DNA from: Brevibacterium iodinum ATCC 49514
GTDB taxonomy: Bacteria > Actinomycetota > Actinomycetes > Actinomycetales > Brevibacteriaceae
Direction: 5' to 3'
Length of the DNA: 64,000 nucleotides
NCBI RefSeq assembly: GCF_900169265.1
Contig: NZ_FXYX01000017.1
Coordinates: 17,500-81,499 of the forward strand
Part shown: positions 34,421 to 42,687 of the stretch, piece after piece
Numbering within the stretch: position 1 is the first letter of the stretch
How the letters are laid out: each line of letters begins with the position of its first letter
The notes under the pieces: generated by a model
What the model saw: only the letters and a program-made list of their open reading frames with translations
Database searches by the model: none
What the model was told of the DNA's origin: nothing
Made by a program: the position numbers and the translations under genes

Positions 34421-34911
34421 GAAGCTCAAGGCGCAGGCTGACGAGAACCGGGCGCTCGTGAGCAGGGTCGGCGGCGCGGTGCAGCGGATCGAGAAGCGCA
34501 CCGAGGAGCGGGTCGAGAAGGCCGCCGAGCAGGTCGCCGGGGAGGCCTCAGCCACGTTGACGGCGAACATCGACGCGTCGAACGAGCGCGCCGAGCGGAT
34601 CATCGCCGCAACGGCGAAGCTGGAGGCCCGTCAGCTCTGGTCGGCCGCTGCGGCGATGTGCCTCGCCCTCCTGCCGGTGGTCGTGGTCGTCGCCGGGCTC
34701 TGGATGGGCATCGCCGGGCTCATCACGGGCGCTCAGTGGGCGCTGGACGTGGGACGGGAGCGTGTGGCTCGGGATCGGGCGCTGGCTCGTCGTCGCCGTG
34801 GGCCTGGCCGGGGCCGGCTACGGGCTCTTCGCGTCCCTCCGCTGGGTTGCAGGTCTGGTGGAAGTCTGGAAGGACTGTGGGGTGCCGAAGTGGCCACGCA
34901 GGAAGAGGTGA
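34008..34911 (+). pseudogene. MobB-like coiled-coil membrane protein, nested in the relaxase gene and apparently frameshifted
   Basis: ATG at 34008 with AAGGAG 7 bases upstream. The first frame gives a long coiled coil (Ala/Glu/Gln-rich heptads, residues ~1-215) and a membrane span near 34640-34735 (LCLALLPVVVVVAGLWMG region). After about 34749 this frame turns into Arg-rich non-protein sequence, whereas the +1 frame continues as a plausible protein (WDGSVWLGIGRWLVVAVGLA..., second span, basic end PKWPRRKR) to a TGA at 34909. One extra G in gacgtggg would explain it. MobB proteins of ColE1-type plasmids are likewise nested in mobA and anchor the relaxase at the membrane. Confidence 0.65.
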
Positions 34912-34989
34912 CAACGCGCGTGGACATACGTTGCGCAGACTACGGGTGGGTAGCTTCTCGACGAGTGATGCAGTCCAGTGAGATGCGAG

Positions 34990-35307
34990 TCAGTCGCTGC
35001 TCTGACGTCCGATGAGAGCGAGAAGACCGGGGAAGCGACGGTCAAGATCATCTCTGCGCAGCGTCACTCCACTGCGGTTTCCCCGATCGACCTGGTGGAC
35101 CAGCCCCGCTTCCCGGAGCACCTTGAAGTGATGGCTGCGGGTGGACTTCGACAAGTCCAGCCCGAAACTCGTGCAGGACCGCTCAATACCGTCCGCATCG
35201 TTGACCAGGTCTCGAATGACTCGACGGCGATGCGGATCTGCAAGCGCTGATAACACCGCACCGAGCTCGATCTCGCCCGGCTCCACGCCGCTGGCTGTGC
35301 TAGTCAT
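34990..35307 (-). CDS. ArsR-family winged-helix repressor
   Basis: 105 residues. LSALADPHRRRVIRDLV is the ArsR first helix pair and SKSTRSHHFKVLREAGLV the recognition helix and wing start. It has only one Cys and no ELCVCD metal site, so the inducer is probably not arsenite-type metal bound in the classic way. ATG has AGGAGG 5 bases upstream. Divergent from the MFS pump gene, with shared operator-like repeats between them. Confidence 0.88.
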   Translation of the reverse strand: MTSTASGVEPGEIELGAVLSALADPHRRRVIRDLVNDADGIERSCTSFGLDLSKSTRSHHFKVLREAGLVHQVDRGNRSGVTLRRDDLDRRFPGLLALIGRQSSD

Positions 35308-35334
35308 CTCGACCTCCTACTCAGCACGACCCTA

Positions 35335-35414
35335 AGGTTCTACTTGCATCGTACCTCAACGGCATGACAATCTAGGTTCGTTCCATATAGAACCTAAGAG
35401 GCCCGTCGAACCTA
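35335..35414. promoter_or_regulatory. Operator-like AGGTTC/GAACCT sites between arsR and the MFS gene
   Basis: Four half-sites: aggttc at 35335, taggttc at 35373, gaaccta at 35390 and gaaccta at 35408. The pair 35373/35390 forms an inverted repeat with a 10-base spacer. The arrangement fits an ArsR dimer controlling both divergent promoters. Confidence 0.6.
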
Positions 35415-35424
35415 GGGAGTGCCC

Positions 35425-36711
35425 GTGCCCCGCCCCAGACTGTTGCTCACCGTGATCCTGCTTGCCCAGTTCGTCATCCCGCTGTCTATCTCCGGCACCG
35501 CCGTCGCACTCCCCACGATTGCGGGCGAACTGGGGTCCGATCCGACTCCCCTGCAATGGGTGGTCAACGGCTTCAACGTCGCCTTCGCCATCTGCACGAT
35601 CGCCTGGGGTGTCTGGTCCGACAAGATCGGCTACACCCGTTCATTCCAAATTGGTATCGTCATCGCCGCGGCGGGCGGCGCGATCAGCGCCTTCGCCCCC
35701 ACGATCGGACTGCTCGATGCCGGCCGCGTCATTGCCGGCATCGGCTCGGCGGCGGTGCTCACCGGCGCGGCCCCGATCCTGAGCCACTTGTTCCAGGGCA
35801 AGGCCAAGGCGCAGGCGTTCGCCCTGTTCGGCACCATCAACGGCCTCGGACTCGCCGCCGGCCCCGCCCTGTCCGGACTACTGCTGTCGGCCTGGGGGTG
35901 GCGGGGCATCTTCGCTGCGCACACGATCGTGCTGCTCGTCGCACTCATCGGGACAGTGAGACTGCCCCTGCTCGGCCGCGGCGGCACCTCGCTGCGAGAG
36001 ACTCTGGACTTCTCCGCTCTCAAGGCACCGGGGTTCCTTGCCATGACGCTCGTTCCGGTGGCGGGGGCGATCGGGTTCGTCACTTTCCTGACCTACCTGC
36101 CCAGCGCGCTTGGCGCGATTCACGGCCTCGCAGCTGGCACCACCGGCATACTCATGCTGGTCATGACCATCCCGGTGCTCATCGCTCCGATCATCGTCCA
36201 CCGGATCCTGGAGCGAACGCGGATCACTCCGACCGCCATGGTCGTCACCTCGTTTGCCTGCCTGCTCCTCGGCGGCACTGGAGTGCTCCTTCTGCTCCGG
36301 CCCGATCTGCCGGTCATGGCTGGGGTGGCACCGATGATCCTGCTCGGCCTGGGATTCGGTCTACCACTTGGCTTCGTTGACGCTGAAGCACTCGCCGCCG
36401 TACCCGCCGAGCGGGCTGGAGCCGCATCCGGGGTCATCAACCTCTTCCGCATCGGTTCCGAGGCGGTGTTCGTCGCGGTTTACGCAACGATCCTGACAAC
36501 CGTCATCACCGCCGCCCTACCCGGCAAAGTCGGCGAACTGATCGCCACCGGGGGCGCAGGTGAGCCATCGATCTACCGTGACGGACTCGTCGTAGCAGCT
36601 GGGGCGATGATCGCACTTGTTGTGGCAGCGGGGGTCGCGTTCCTCGTTTTCAGCCGGTCTGCCAGCAAAAGCGCTGCTGCCACTCAGGACCAGACCGCTA
36701 TGAAAGCTTGA
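35425..36711 (+). CDS. MFS efflux transporter
   Basis: 428 residues, about 12 membrane spans; the N-terminal segment LSISGTAVALPTIAGEL and QWVVNGFNVAFAICTIAWG resemble drug-efflux MFS proteins of the DHA2/tetracycline-pump group, and GVWSDKIGYTRS is motif A. GTG at 35425 is preferred since GGGAG lies 5 bases upstream; the GTG at 35419 has none. Its divergent ArsR gene suggests substrate-induced expression. Cargo of element 2; substrate unknown. Confidence 0.85.
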   Translation: MPRPRLLLTVILLAQFVIPLSISGTAVALPTIAGELGSDPTPLQWVVNGFNVAFAICTIAWGVWSDKIGYTRSFQIGIVIAAAGGAISAFAPTIGLLDAGRVIAGIGSAAVLTGAAPILSHLFQGKAKAQAFALFGTINGLGLAAGPALSGLLLSAWGWRGIFAAHTIVLLVALIGTVRLPLLGRGGTSLRETLDFSALKAPGFLAMTLVPVAGAIGFVTFLTYLPSALGAIHGLAAGTTGILMLVMTIPVLIAPIIVHRILERTRITPTAMVVTSFACLLLGGTGVLLLLRPDLPVMAGVAPMILLGLGFGLPLGFVDAEALAAVPAERAGAASGVINLFRIGSEAVFVAVYATILTTVITAALPGKVGELIATGGAGEPSIYRDGLVVAAGAMIALVVAAGVAFLVFSRSASKSAAATQDQTAMKA

Positions 36712-36754
36712 GGTTAGGGCAACCTCCTTGGACTTGACTGAGCGCCGGTTTCAC

Positions 36755-36913
36755 CTATTTGGCCCGCTCGGCCAAGCACTGGGCGACGGCTTCTTCGCGC
36801 GCGGCTGGATGGAGCGTATCCATCAGACCAGGGCGGTCAAGCTGACCACCGTTGGCACGAGCTCGCTTCGGGACAGCAGCCTCCAGCTCACCACTGCTGT
36901 CGGCCAAGGGAAG
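36755..36913 (-). pseudogene. Possible gene fragment at the right end of element 2
   Basis: Minus-strand frame reads LADSSGELEAAVPKRARANG ... MDTLHPAAREEAVAQCLAERAK then TAG. It looks protein-like but has no start and shifts frame upstream. Not recognised; might be the 3' end of a gene truncated by the element boundary, or chance. Confidence 0.25.
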
Positions 36914-36946
36914 TGGCCGGTGTCATAGCCACGACATGCGCTACCT

Positions 36947-36953
36947 CATATCG
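36947..36953. other. Putative attR of element 2
   Basis: catatcg on the plus strand, containing the LLM codon-79 ATG on the minus strand; partner of 28636-28642. Confidence 0.55.
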
Positions 36954-37183
36954 ATGACCCCGGTGCCTACCTCGATCCAATTGGTCTTCGCGGCGATCGT
37001 CGACAGCAGCGGAATGGGAGAGGCCGCCTGGGTCGCGAAATGGTGGACTCGGAAGTAGGCGCCGTTGACGCCGAGCTCGTCGGCACCGACGGAGATCTCT
37101 ACCGCATCGCTCAGCATCCGCCCGGCGTCGAGGTCGCCGCCGATGTCGTAGTGACCGAAACTGAGGAATCCGAAAGACTTCAT
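36947..37183 (-). pseudogene. LLM-class flavin-dependent monooxygenase, N-terminal 79 codons
   Basis: MKSFGFLSFGHYD..., GVNGAYFRVHHFATQAASPI and IEVGTGVIDM are the first beta-alpha units of the LLM barrel; RVHHF is the flavin-binding region. The reading frame runs off into element 2 and stops two codons past the junction. It is the missing 5' end of the gene fragment at 27829-28638. The chromosomal gene would be monocistronic between tRNA-Asn and the DHA2 pump gene. Confidence 0.85.
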
Positions 37184-37260
37184 GCCAGATGAACCCGCCG
37201 CGCGCAGAGCCTATTCCCCAGCCACGTCGACGGCACCGAGCGTGGTGTCGGGCAACGACG

Positions 37261-37288
37261 AAGGCCCCGTCCTAACGGACGGGGCCTT
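37261..37288 (-). terminator. Terminator after tRNA-Asn
   Basis: Perfect 12-bp stem aaggccccgtcc / ggacggggcctt with a 4-base loop, three bases past the tRNA 3' end on the minus strand. Confidence 0.8.
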
Positions 37289-37290
37289 GG

Positions 37291-37366
37291 TGGCTCCCCC
37301 GGCTGGGCTCGAACCAGCGACCCTTCGATTAACAGTCGAATGCTCTGCCAACTGAGCTACGGAGGA
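37291..37366 (-). tRNA. tRNA-Asn (GTT), CCA encoded
   Basis: Cloverleaf on the minus strand: acceptor TCCTCCG/CGGGGGA with one G-U pair, anticodon loop CTGTTAA (GTT), T-loop TTCGAGC, discriminator G and an encoded CCA. The 37184-37599 gap holds this tRNA, its terminator and the upstream region of the next gene. Confidence 0.96.
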
Positions 37367-37599
37367 ATGCCGCAGTTTCCTGCGGACGTGTGTTCAAGCT
37401 TAGCAAACCCCTGGGCCGGCGAACAAAACCGCGACGAGTGCTTTAGCTCACAACGATGAGGGTTTCCCCACCCGTCGCCGCAGGGTTGCCTTACAGTCAG
37501 CACAAACACAGTCCACGGCCATCTTCGGCGTCGGTCCGCGCGATAGACTCGAAGCGATCTGCTCCCCGCATCCGCACCGTCGAAACCGGAAGACTCATC

Positions 37600-38511
37600 G
37601 TGACCATAGTGGCAATCGCCCTCGCCGTCCTCGCGGCCGTGGCACTGGCCTATGGCGCCTTGTATCAGCACGATGCGGTCGCCGGGCAGGATGACTCCCA
37701 CAACGGACTCAGCTGGGCCCATTTCACCGAGCTGCTGCGCAATCGTCGGTGGCTGCTCGGGCTGATCATCCTCGGAGTGGGAACGGCGGGCAATTTCGTG
37801 GCCCTGGCGCTGGCTCCGGTGATGGTCGTGCAGCCGATCGGAGCGTTCTCGCTCATCGTCTCGGTGCTGCTCGGCGTCCGCCACCGCGGGCTCAAGGTCA
37901 ACAGGCGACTCGTCCAGTCAGTCGTCTGGTGTACCGCCGGGGTGACGCTCTTCGTCGCGCTCTCGGCGACGACGGCACAGTCGGAGGTCCACCTCGGAGC
38001 CGATGCGATGCCGCTGTTCTGGATCACTGCCGTCGCAGTCGTGATCGGCCTGGTGATCGTGGTGGTCTTCCGCCACGCCCCTCAGCTCGTGCTCATCATC
38101 GCCGCGGGCCTGCTGTTCGCCTGTGTGGCGACGAACGCTCACCTGGTCAGCGTCCAGTTCCTCCAGGCCGGACTCGACCAGGTCACCTGGATCAACGTCG
38201 CCGCGCTGCTGGCGGCAGTGGCACTGGGGTCACTGTTCGTCCAGAATTCCTATGCCGCGGGCCCGCCGGAGATGGTCATCGCCGGTCTGACCGTCATCGA
38301 CCCGATCGGTGCCGTCATCCTCGGCACCGTCGTCCTCGGCGAGGCGGCTCACTCCCCCGTCTGGCTCATCATCCTCATCTCGCTCACCGGATTGGTCGCC
38401 TGCGCAGCCGTCGTTGTATTGTCGCGGTATCATCCCGATGTCAGAGATCGAGAAGCTCAGCGCAGGAACGCCCGGCGTTCCGACACCATGACCGACACCG
38501 AGGAGAGCTGA
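37600..38511 (+). CDS. DMT-superfamily (NIPA-like) membrane protein
   Basis: 303 residues with nine or so hydrophobic spans, beginning LIV-TIVAIALAVLAAV. Conserved NIPA/DMT features include the AGNFVALALAPVMVVQPIGAFSL stretch and AGLTVIDPIGAVILGTVVLGE near the C terminus. NIPA-like proteins have been linked to Mg2+ transport, but the substrate is uncertain. GTG at 37600 is chosen for its GGAAG site and because upstream codons are not membrane-like. Three bases before the next gene's CTG start, so probably cotranscribed with the glycosyltransferase. Confidence 0.75.
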   Translation: MTIVAIALAVLAAVALAYGALYQHDAVAGQDDSHNGLSWAHFTELLRNRRWLLGLIILGVGTAGNFVALALAPVMVVQPIGAFSLIVSVLLGVRHRGLKVNRRLVQSVVWCTAGVTLFVALSATTAQSEVHLGADAMPLFWITAVAVVIGLVIVVVFRHAPQLVLIIAAGLLFACVATNAHLVSVQFLQAGLDQVTWINVAALLAAVALGSLFVQNSYAAGPPEMVIAGLTVIDPIGAVILGTVVLGEAAHSPVWLIILISLTGLVACAAVVVLSRYHPDVRDREAQRRNARRSDTMTDTEES

Positions 38512-38514
38512 ATC

Positions 38515-39723
38515 CTGTCTGCGCACCGTCCCACCCCGAAACGCCGCATCCTCATCCCGGCGGAGACGTACGCCCCCGAAGTCAACGGTGCCGCGAAATT
38601 CGCCGAACGCTTGGCCGAAGGTCTCGCCGCACGTGGCAATGACGTCCACGTCGCATGCCCCTCGGCCACGGGCAAACCCTCGGTCAGTGTCGAGAGCGGG
38701 GTCACCGTTCACCGGCTCACCGCTCACAGGTGGCCCCTGCACCCGACGTGGATGATCTGCATGCCGTGGGAGACGAAGCCCGAACTCTCGCGGCTTCTCG
38801 ACAGCGTCCGCCCCGATGTCGTGCATACTCAGGCGCACTTCGTCATCGGCCGCTATGCGTTCTCCGAATCGATCAGGCGCGGAATCCCTGTCGTGGCCAC
38901 GAACCACTTCATGCCCGACAATGTCCGCCCCTATCTCAAAGCTCCGAAGGCCGTTCTCGACGGCGGCACCGCCATCGCCTGGTGGGATCTGCGCCGGAAG
39001 TTCCAATCCGCCGATTTCATCACGGTTCCGACGCAGCTGGCCGCCGATCTGCTCACCGAGAACGGGTTCTCCTCGCCCATCAGGGCGGTGTCCTGCGGGA
39101 TCGACCTGGAACGCTTTGCTCATCTGCGCGAACTCGACTGCGCTGCGTCGCGGGCCGTTCCCCCACGTGTTCTCTTCGTCGGCCGCCTCTCCTCGGAGAA
39201 GCACGCCGCCGACATCGTCGAGGCCGTGGCGAAGACCGATCCCGCGCTGGGGCTCGAAGCCGATATCGTCGGCGGCGGCGACCAGGAGGAGCCGCTGAAG
39301 CAGCTGGCTGCCGAACTCGGCATCGCCGATCGAGTGCATGTGCTCGGGAAGATCAGTGACAAGGCGCTCATGGAGGCCTACCAGCGCTGCACCTTCTTCT
39401 GCATGCCCTCGACCGCTGAGCTGCAGTCCATCGCTACGCTGGAGGCGCTGGCGTCGCGCAAACCTGTGGTCCTCGCCGATGCGGTAGCCCTGCCGCACCT
39501 CGTCCGCGACGAAGTCAACGGGTACCTGTTCCCGCCGCACGACACAGATGCGTTGGCTGACCGGTTCACCCGCATCTGCCGGATGCCCGATGATGAACTC
39601 GATGCCATGTCGAAGGCGTCGCTCGACGTCGTGGCCAAACACGATATCGAATACACTCTCGACACCTTCGAAGCGATCTACGACGGAGTCATCCGAGACG
39701 CCGTCGACTCGTCAGCAGCCTGA
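38515..39723 (+). CDS. GT4-family glycosyltransferase (likely mannosyl/glycolipid type), CTG start
   Basis: About 402 residues. N-terminal RRILIPAETYAPEVNGAAKF is the canonical GT4 Rossmann opening, so the start must lie upstream of it; the only candidate is CTG at 38515, which has GAGGAG 8 bases upstream. C-terminal domain has VLFVGRLSSEKH (nucleotide-sugar loop) and PSTAELQSIATLEALAS with the E-x7-E pattern. Resembles actinobacterial PimB/MgtA enzymes that build membrane mannolipids. Acceptor and donor cannot be told from sequence. Confidence 0.85.
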   Translation: MSAHRPTPKRRILIPAETYAPEVNGAAKFAERLAEGLAARGNDVHVACPSATGKPSVSVESGVTVHRLTAHRWPLHPTWMICMPWETKPELSRLLDSVRPDVVHTQAHFVIGRYAFSESIRRGIPVVATNHFMPDNVRPYLKAPKAVLDGGTAIAWWDLRRKFQSADFITVPTQLAADLLTENGFSSPIRAVSCGIDLERFAHLRELDCAASRAVPPRVLFVGRLSSEKHAADIVEAVAKTDPALGLEADIVGGGDQEEPLKQLAAELGIADRVHVLGKISDKALMEAYQRCTFFCMPSTAELQSIATLEALASRKPVVLADAVALPHLVRDEVNGYLFPPHDTDALADRFTRICRMPDDELDAMSKASLDVVAKHDIEYTLDTFEAIYDGVIRDAVDSSAA

Positions 39724-39767
39724 TGAAGAAGCGGCCTGACGAGGCGCCGGCATGAGCGGAATCGGCC

Positions 39768-40706
39768 CTAGGAACCCGCAGGCGGGATGAAGACCGTCGG
39801 CGTCGTAGACGTCCGAGCGAAATCGATGCCGCTGACCATATCGTCGACGGATCTCCACGGGCCACCGTCTCCGGCGAATCCCAGCGACTGCTGCATCCAG
39901 GCGAAGAGGTCCGCGTTGGTCCATCCGAGGCCGCGCAGCTGCTGATAAGTCACCGCTCCATCGCGTTTGGCCAACCGCTGACCGCCCTCGTTGAGCACCA
40001 GTGGGACATGCACCCAGCCCGGTTCGGGCAGACCAAGCAGCCGTGCCAGATACGCCTGCCTGGGTGCCGAAGAAGCGAGATCGTCCCCGCGCAGGACCTC
40101 GTCGATTCCGGTCGCTGCGTCATCGACGACGACAGTGAGATTGTAGGCGAAGACACCGTCACCTCGCCGCAGCACGAGATCGTCGACGACCGCCTCCACC
40201 CGGCCGAGCAGCGCATCGTCGATGCTGTGGACTCGATTGTCCGCGCGCAGACGCAGCGCCGGCCGCCGATCGTTCGCTTCGAGCCTCAGCCGGGCGGATT
40301 CGCGCTCCTCTTCCCCGAGGCGGCGGCAGGTCCCCGGGTAGGCTCCGGGTGGTGCGTGCGGTGCACTGGGGGCCTGAGCGATGTCCTTGCGTGAGCAATA
40401 GCATTCGTACACGAGTCCGTCCGCCTCCAGCTTCGCAAGCGCAGCGGCGTATTCGGCAGTGCGTTCGGATTGGACCAGCGGTGCCTCGTCTGGAACGACG
40501 CCGAGTTCGCCGAAGACCTGAAGCTGTGAGTCGGCCGCGCCGGTCTTCACCCGATCGAGGTCTTCGATCCGCCACAGGAACCGCCGGCCCGTCTGTCGGG
40601 CACGCACATAGCTGAGCAGCCCGGAGCGGATATTGCCGATGTGGAGGTCACCGCTCGGGCTCGGAGCGAAACGGCCGGCCCCGCTGCCTCGATGCCTCTC
40701 CGTCAC
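39768..40706 (-). CDS. gluQ: Glutamyl-Q tRNA(Asp) synthetase
   Basis: 312 residues, a GluRS catalytic core without the anticodon-binding domain, as expected for GluQ. Features: GRFAPSPSGDLHIGNIRSGL (class I HIGH motif as HIGN), zinc ligands in YECYCSRKD and PGTCRRL, and LAKRDGA as the KMSKS equivalent. It attaches Glu to queuosine in tRNA-Asp. Shares a 4-base overlap with the GNAT gene upstream. The plus-strand glycosyltransferase converges on it. Confidence 0.92.
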   Translation of the reverse strand: MTERHRGSGAGRFAPSPSGDLHIGNIRSGLLSYVRARQTGRRFLWRIEDLDRVKTGAADSQLQVFGELGVVPDEAPLVQSERTAEYAAALAKLEADGLVYECYCSRKDIAQAPSAPHAPPGAYPGTCRRLGEEERESARLRLEANDRRPALRLRADNRVHSIDDALLGRVEAVVDDLVLRRGDGVFAYNLTVVVDDAATGIDEVLRGDDLASSAPRQAYLARLLGLPEPGWVHVPLVLNEGGQRLAKRDGAVTYQQLRGLGWTNADLFAWMQQSLGFAGDGGPWRSVDDMVSGIDFARTSTTPTVFIPPAGS

Positions 40707-41023
40707 TGATGGGCCACGAGATCGCCGTACTGCGGGAACCGCTCGAGGTAGTCCTGCACGTACGAACAGGTCGGCACGATGGTCGACCCATCGGCCCGGA
40801 TGAGGTCGAGCACCTGGGTGACGAGGGTACGGGCGAAGCCTCGTCGGGAGAAGCCTTCGGAGATGATCGTGTGCTGGAGTTCCAGGGTGTGGTCATCGAT
40901 GACCTGGTAGGCGAGGAACCCGATGAACTCTCCCGGGGTCTCAACGGTGAACAGCTCGTACCGTTCGCGGTCGATGTTCTTCACCACTCGAACCGGTGTG
41001 GGGCTGAGTTGAGGCTGTGGCAT
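40703..41023 (-). CDS. Small GNAT-like N-acetyltransferase
   Basis: 106 residues matching the short YidJ/GNAT-type family: EFIGFLAYQVIDDHTLELQH, then IISEGFSRRGFARTLVTQVL (acetyl-CoA loop with G-x-x-G/A pattern) and a C-terminal VPTCSYVQDYLERFPQY. Substrate unknown. ATG has GGAG upstream. First gene of a two-gene unit with gluQ. Confidence 0.85.
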   Translation of the reverse strand: MPQPQLSPTPVRVVKNIDRERYELFTVETPGEFIGFLAYQVIDDHTLELQHTIISEGFSRRGFARTLVTQVLDLIRADGSTIVPTCSYVQDYLERFPQYGDLVAHQ

Positions 41024-41069
41024 TGATGCACTCCTTCATGGCCGACTCCTATGTGAACGATACATGGTC

Positions 41070-41105
41070 GAACAGGGCCCGGTCGCTGTCGACCGGGCCC
41101 TGTTC
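41070..41105 (-). terminator. Terminator after gluD
   Basis: Perfect 16-bp inverted repeat gaacagggcccggtcg / cgaccgggccctgttc with a 4-base loop, 12 bases past the gluD stop on the minus strand. Confidence 0.88.
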
Positions 41106-41117
41106 TCAACCGCGGAA

Positions 41118-41960
41118 TCAGTCGACGATCTTCGAGGTCAGGCCGTCTGCCTCGGTGTCGGCGGTGGTCTTGCGCTGGAGTCGGGATTCGAGCCAGCGGG
41201 CGAACCCGGCGACGATCATATTGATGATGATGAACAGAACCGCACCGACGATGAACGTCGGCAGCAGGTTGTTGTACTCGCGGCCGATGAGGTTCACCTG
41301 GTAGAGCAAGTCCTGATAGGTGACGATGAAGCCCAGGGCCGAATCCTTCAGGAGCACGACGATCTGGGCGATGATCGTCGGCATCATCGCTCGCAGCGCC
41401 TGCGGCATGAGCACCAGGCTCATCACCTGTCCAGAGCGCAGCCCGATCGCCATGGCCGCTTCACGCTGCCCGGTGGGGACGGCGAGGATGCCTGCGCGGA
41501 TGATCTCGGCCAGCACCATTCCGTTGTAGAGGGTCAGGCCGAAGACGACCGACCAGAAGGCACCGATCTCATTGCCGAAGAGGAGGAACATCGCGAAGAT
41601 GAGCAGCAGCACGGGCACGCCGCGGAAGAATTCGAGGACGATCGTTCCGGGAACCGAGATGACCTTCTTGCTCGACAAGCGCAAGAGAGCGAAGACTACT
41701 CCGACGACCAATGCGAGGACGGATGCAACGACCGCGACTTTGAGGGTCGCGAGCATGCCTTGCAGCAGGACGGTCTGAATCTGCGCGAAGGTGAAGGGGT
41801 ACCACTTCTCGGGTTCGAGCTGACCGGCGTCGGCGAATTTCCAGATCAGAAACGCCACGAGAGCCAACAGCACGATCAGCGACACGATCGAGAGGATGAT
41901 GTTGTTCCGGCGGGACTTCGGCCCTGGTTCGTCGAACAGCACTTGAGTGGGTGCGCTCAT
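41118..41960 (-). CDS. gluD: Glutamate ABC transporter permease GluD
   Basis: 280 residues, N-terminal cytosolic stretch then about five spans; PAAM-type permease with the EAA loop REAAMAIGLRSGQVMSLVLM. Forms the membrane channel with GluC for import of glutamate (or related amino acids) driven by GluA. Longer than GluC because of an extended N terminus. Overlaps gluC by 4 bases. Gene names follow the Corynebacterium gluABCD layout, which this matches in order. Confidence 0.85.
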   Translation of the reverse strand: MSAPTQVLFDEPGPKSRRNNIILSIVSLIVLLALVAFLIWKFADAGQLEPEKWYPFTFAQIQTVLLQGMLATLKVAVVASVLALVVGVVFALLRLSSKKVISVPGTIVLEFFRGVPVLLLIFAMFLLFGNEIGAFWSVVFGLTLYNGMVLAEIIRAGILAVPTGQREAAMAIGLRSGQVMSLVLMPQALRAMMPTIIAQIVVLLKDSALGFIVTYQDLLYQVNLIGREYNNLLPTFIVGAVLFIIINMIVAGFARWLESRLQRKTTADTEADGLTSKIVD

Positions 41961-42619
41961 CGCAGAATCACCAGCTTCTTCTCCAGGTAGTCGAAGACAC
42001 GGCCGAGCAGCAGAGCCAGGACCAGATAGGCCAACGCGGTGCCGAACAGAATCGGGATGACGAGATCACCGCGGATTTCGATGGCATTGCGCATCGCGGA
42101 GATCAGCTCTCGGTTGTTGAACGCCGAAGCGATCGAGGTGTTCTTGAGCATAGCGATGATCACACTGCCCAGGGGCGGGATGACCGTTCGGAAGGCCTGT
42201 GGCAGAACCACTTCGCTCAAGGTCTGTCCGAAGCTCAGGCCCACTGCGCGGGCGGCTTCGGCCTGTCCGACGGGAATCGTCGAGATTCCCGACTTCAGCG
42301 TCTCCGCAACGAAGCACGCGGTGTAGGCGATGAGAGCGATCGTGGCGTAGACGAAGGAGTTCAAAGAACTCGTCGACCCGAATCGGATGTCGAGGAACGG
42401 CAGTCCGAATGCACAGAAGAACATCACGAGCGTCAGCGGAGTGTTCCGGACGACGTTGATGTACGTCGACGCGGCGATGCGCAGCACCGGGGTCGGTGAG
42501 ACCCGCATGGCGGCGAGTACCGTACCGAGGATCATCGATCCGATCAGGGCGACGGTGAAGAGTCTGATCGTTCCCCACGCGCCGGAGAGGAACATCTGGA
42601 GAAGCTCCAGGAAATCCAT
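41957..42619 (-). CDS. gluC: Glutamate ABC transporter permease GluC
   Basis: 220 residues, five spans, polar-amino-acid permease family; EAA loop QAEAARAVGLSFGQTLSEVV. Pairs with GluD. The start has GGAATCTGCC rather than a strong site, and a 15-bp hairpin lies between gluB and gluC. Confidence 0.87.
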   Translation of the reverse strand: MDFLELLQMFLSGAWGTIRLFTVALIGSMILGTVLAAMRVSPTPVLRIAASTYINVVRNTPLTLVMFFCAFGLPFLDIRFGSTSSLNSFVYATIALIAYTACFVAETLKSGISTIPVGQAEAARAVGLSFGQTLSEVVLPQAFRTVIPPLGSVIIAMLKNTSIASAFNNRELISAMRNAIEIRGDLVIPILFGTALAYLVLALLLGRVFDYLEKKLVILR

Positions 42620-42635
42620 GGCAGATTCCTTAATC

Positions 42636-42667
42636 GATGCGAGGGCACCGCACGGTGCCCTCGCATC
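42636..42667 (-). promoter_or_regulatory. Attenuator-like hairpin between gluB and gluC
   Basis: Perfect 15-bp stem gatgcgagggcaccg / cggtgccctcgcatc with a 2-base loop centre. Such structures after a binding-protein gene reduce read-through so that the binding protein outnumbers the permeases. Confidence 0.7.
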
Positions 42668-42687
42668 ATGTCAATCTGTGGACTGGG

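Larger units (their letters stand above)
28636..36953. mobile_element. Element 2: integrative mobilizable element (~8.3 kb)
   Basis: Inserted in codon 79 of the LLM gene. Carries in order a large serine integrase, two small genes, a presumed replication origin, a HUH/SF3 Rep, MobC, a relaxase, a nested MobB-like gene, and an ArsR regulator with an MFS pump. There are no mating-pair genes, so it would need a helper. Its GC content is high like the chromosome, unlike element 1. Ends are defined by the reconstruction of the LLM frame. Confidence 0.8.
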
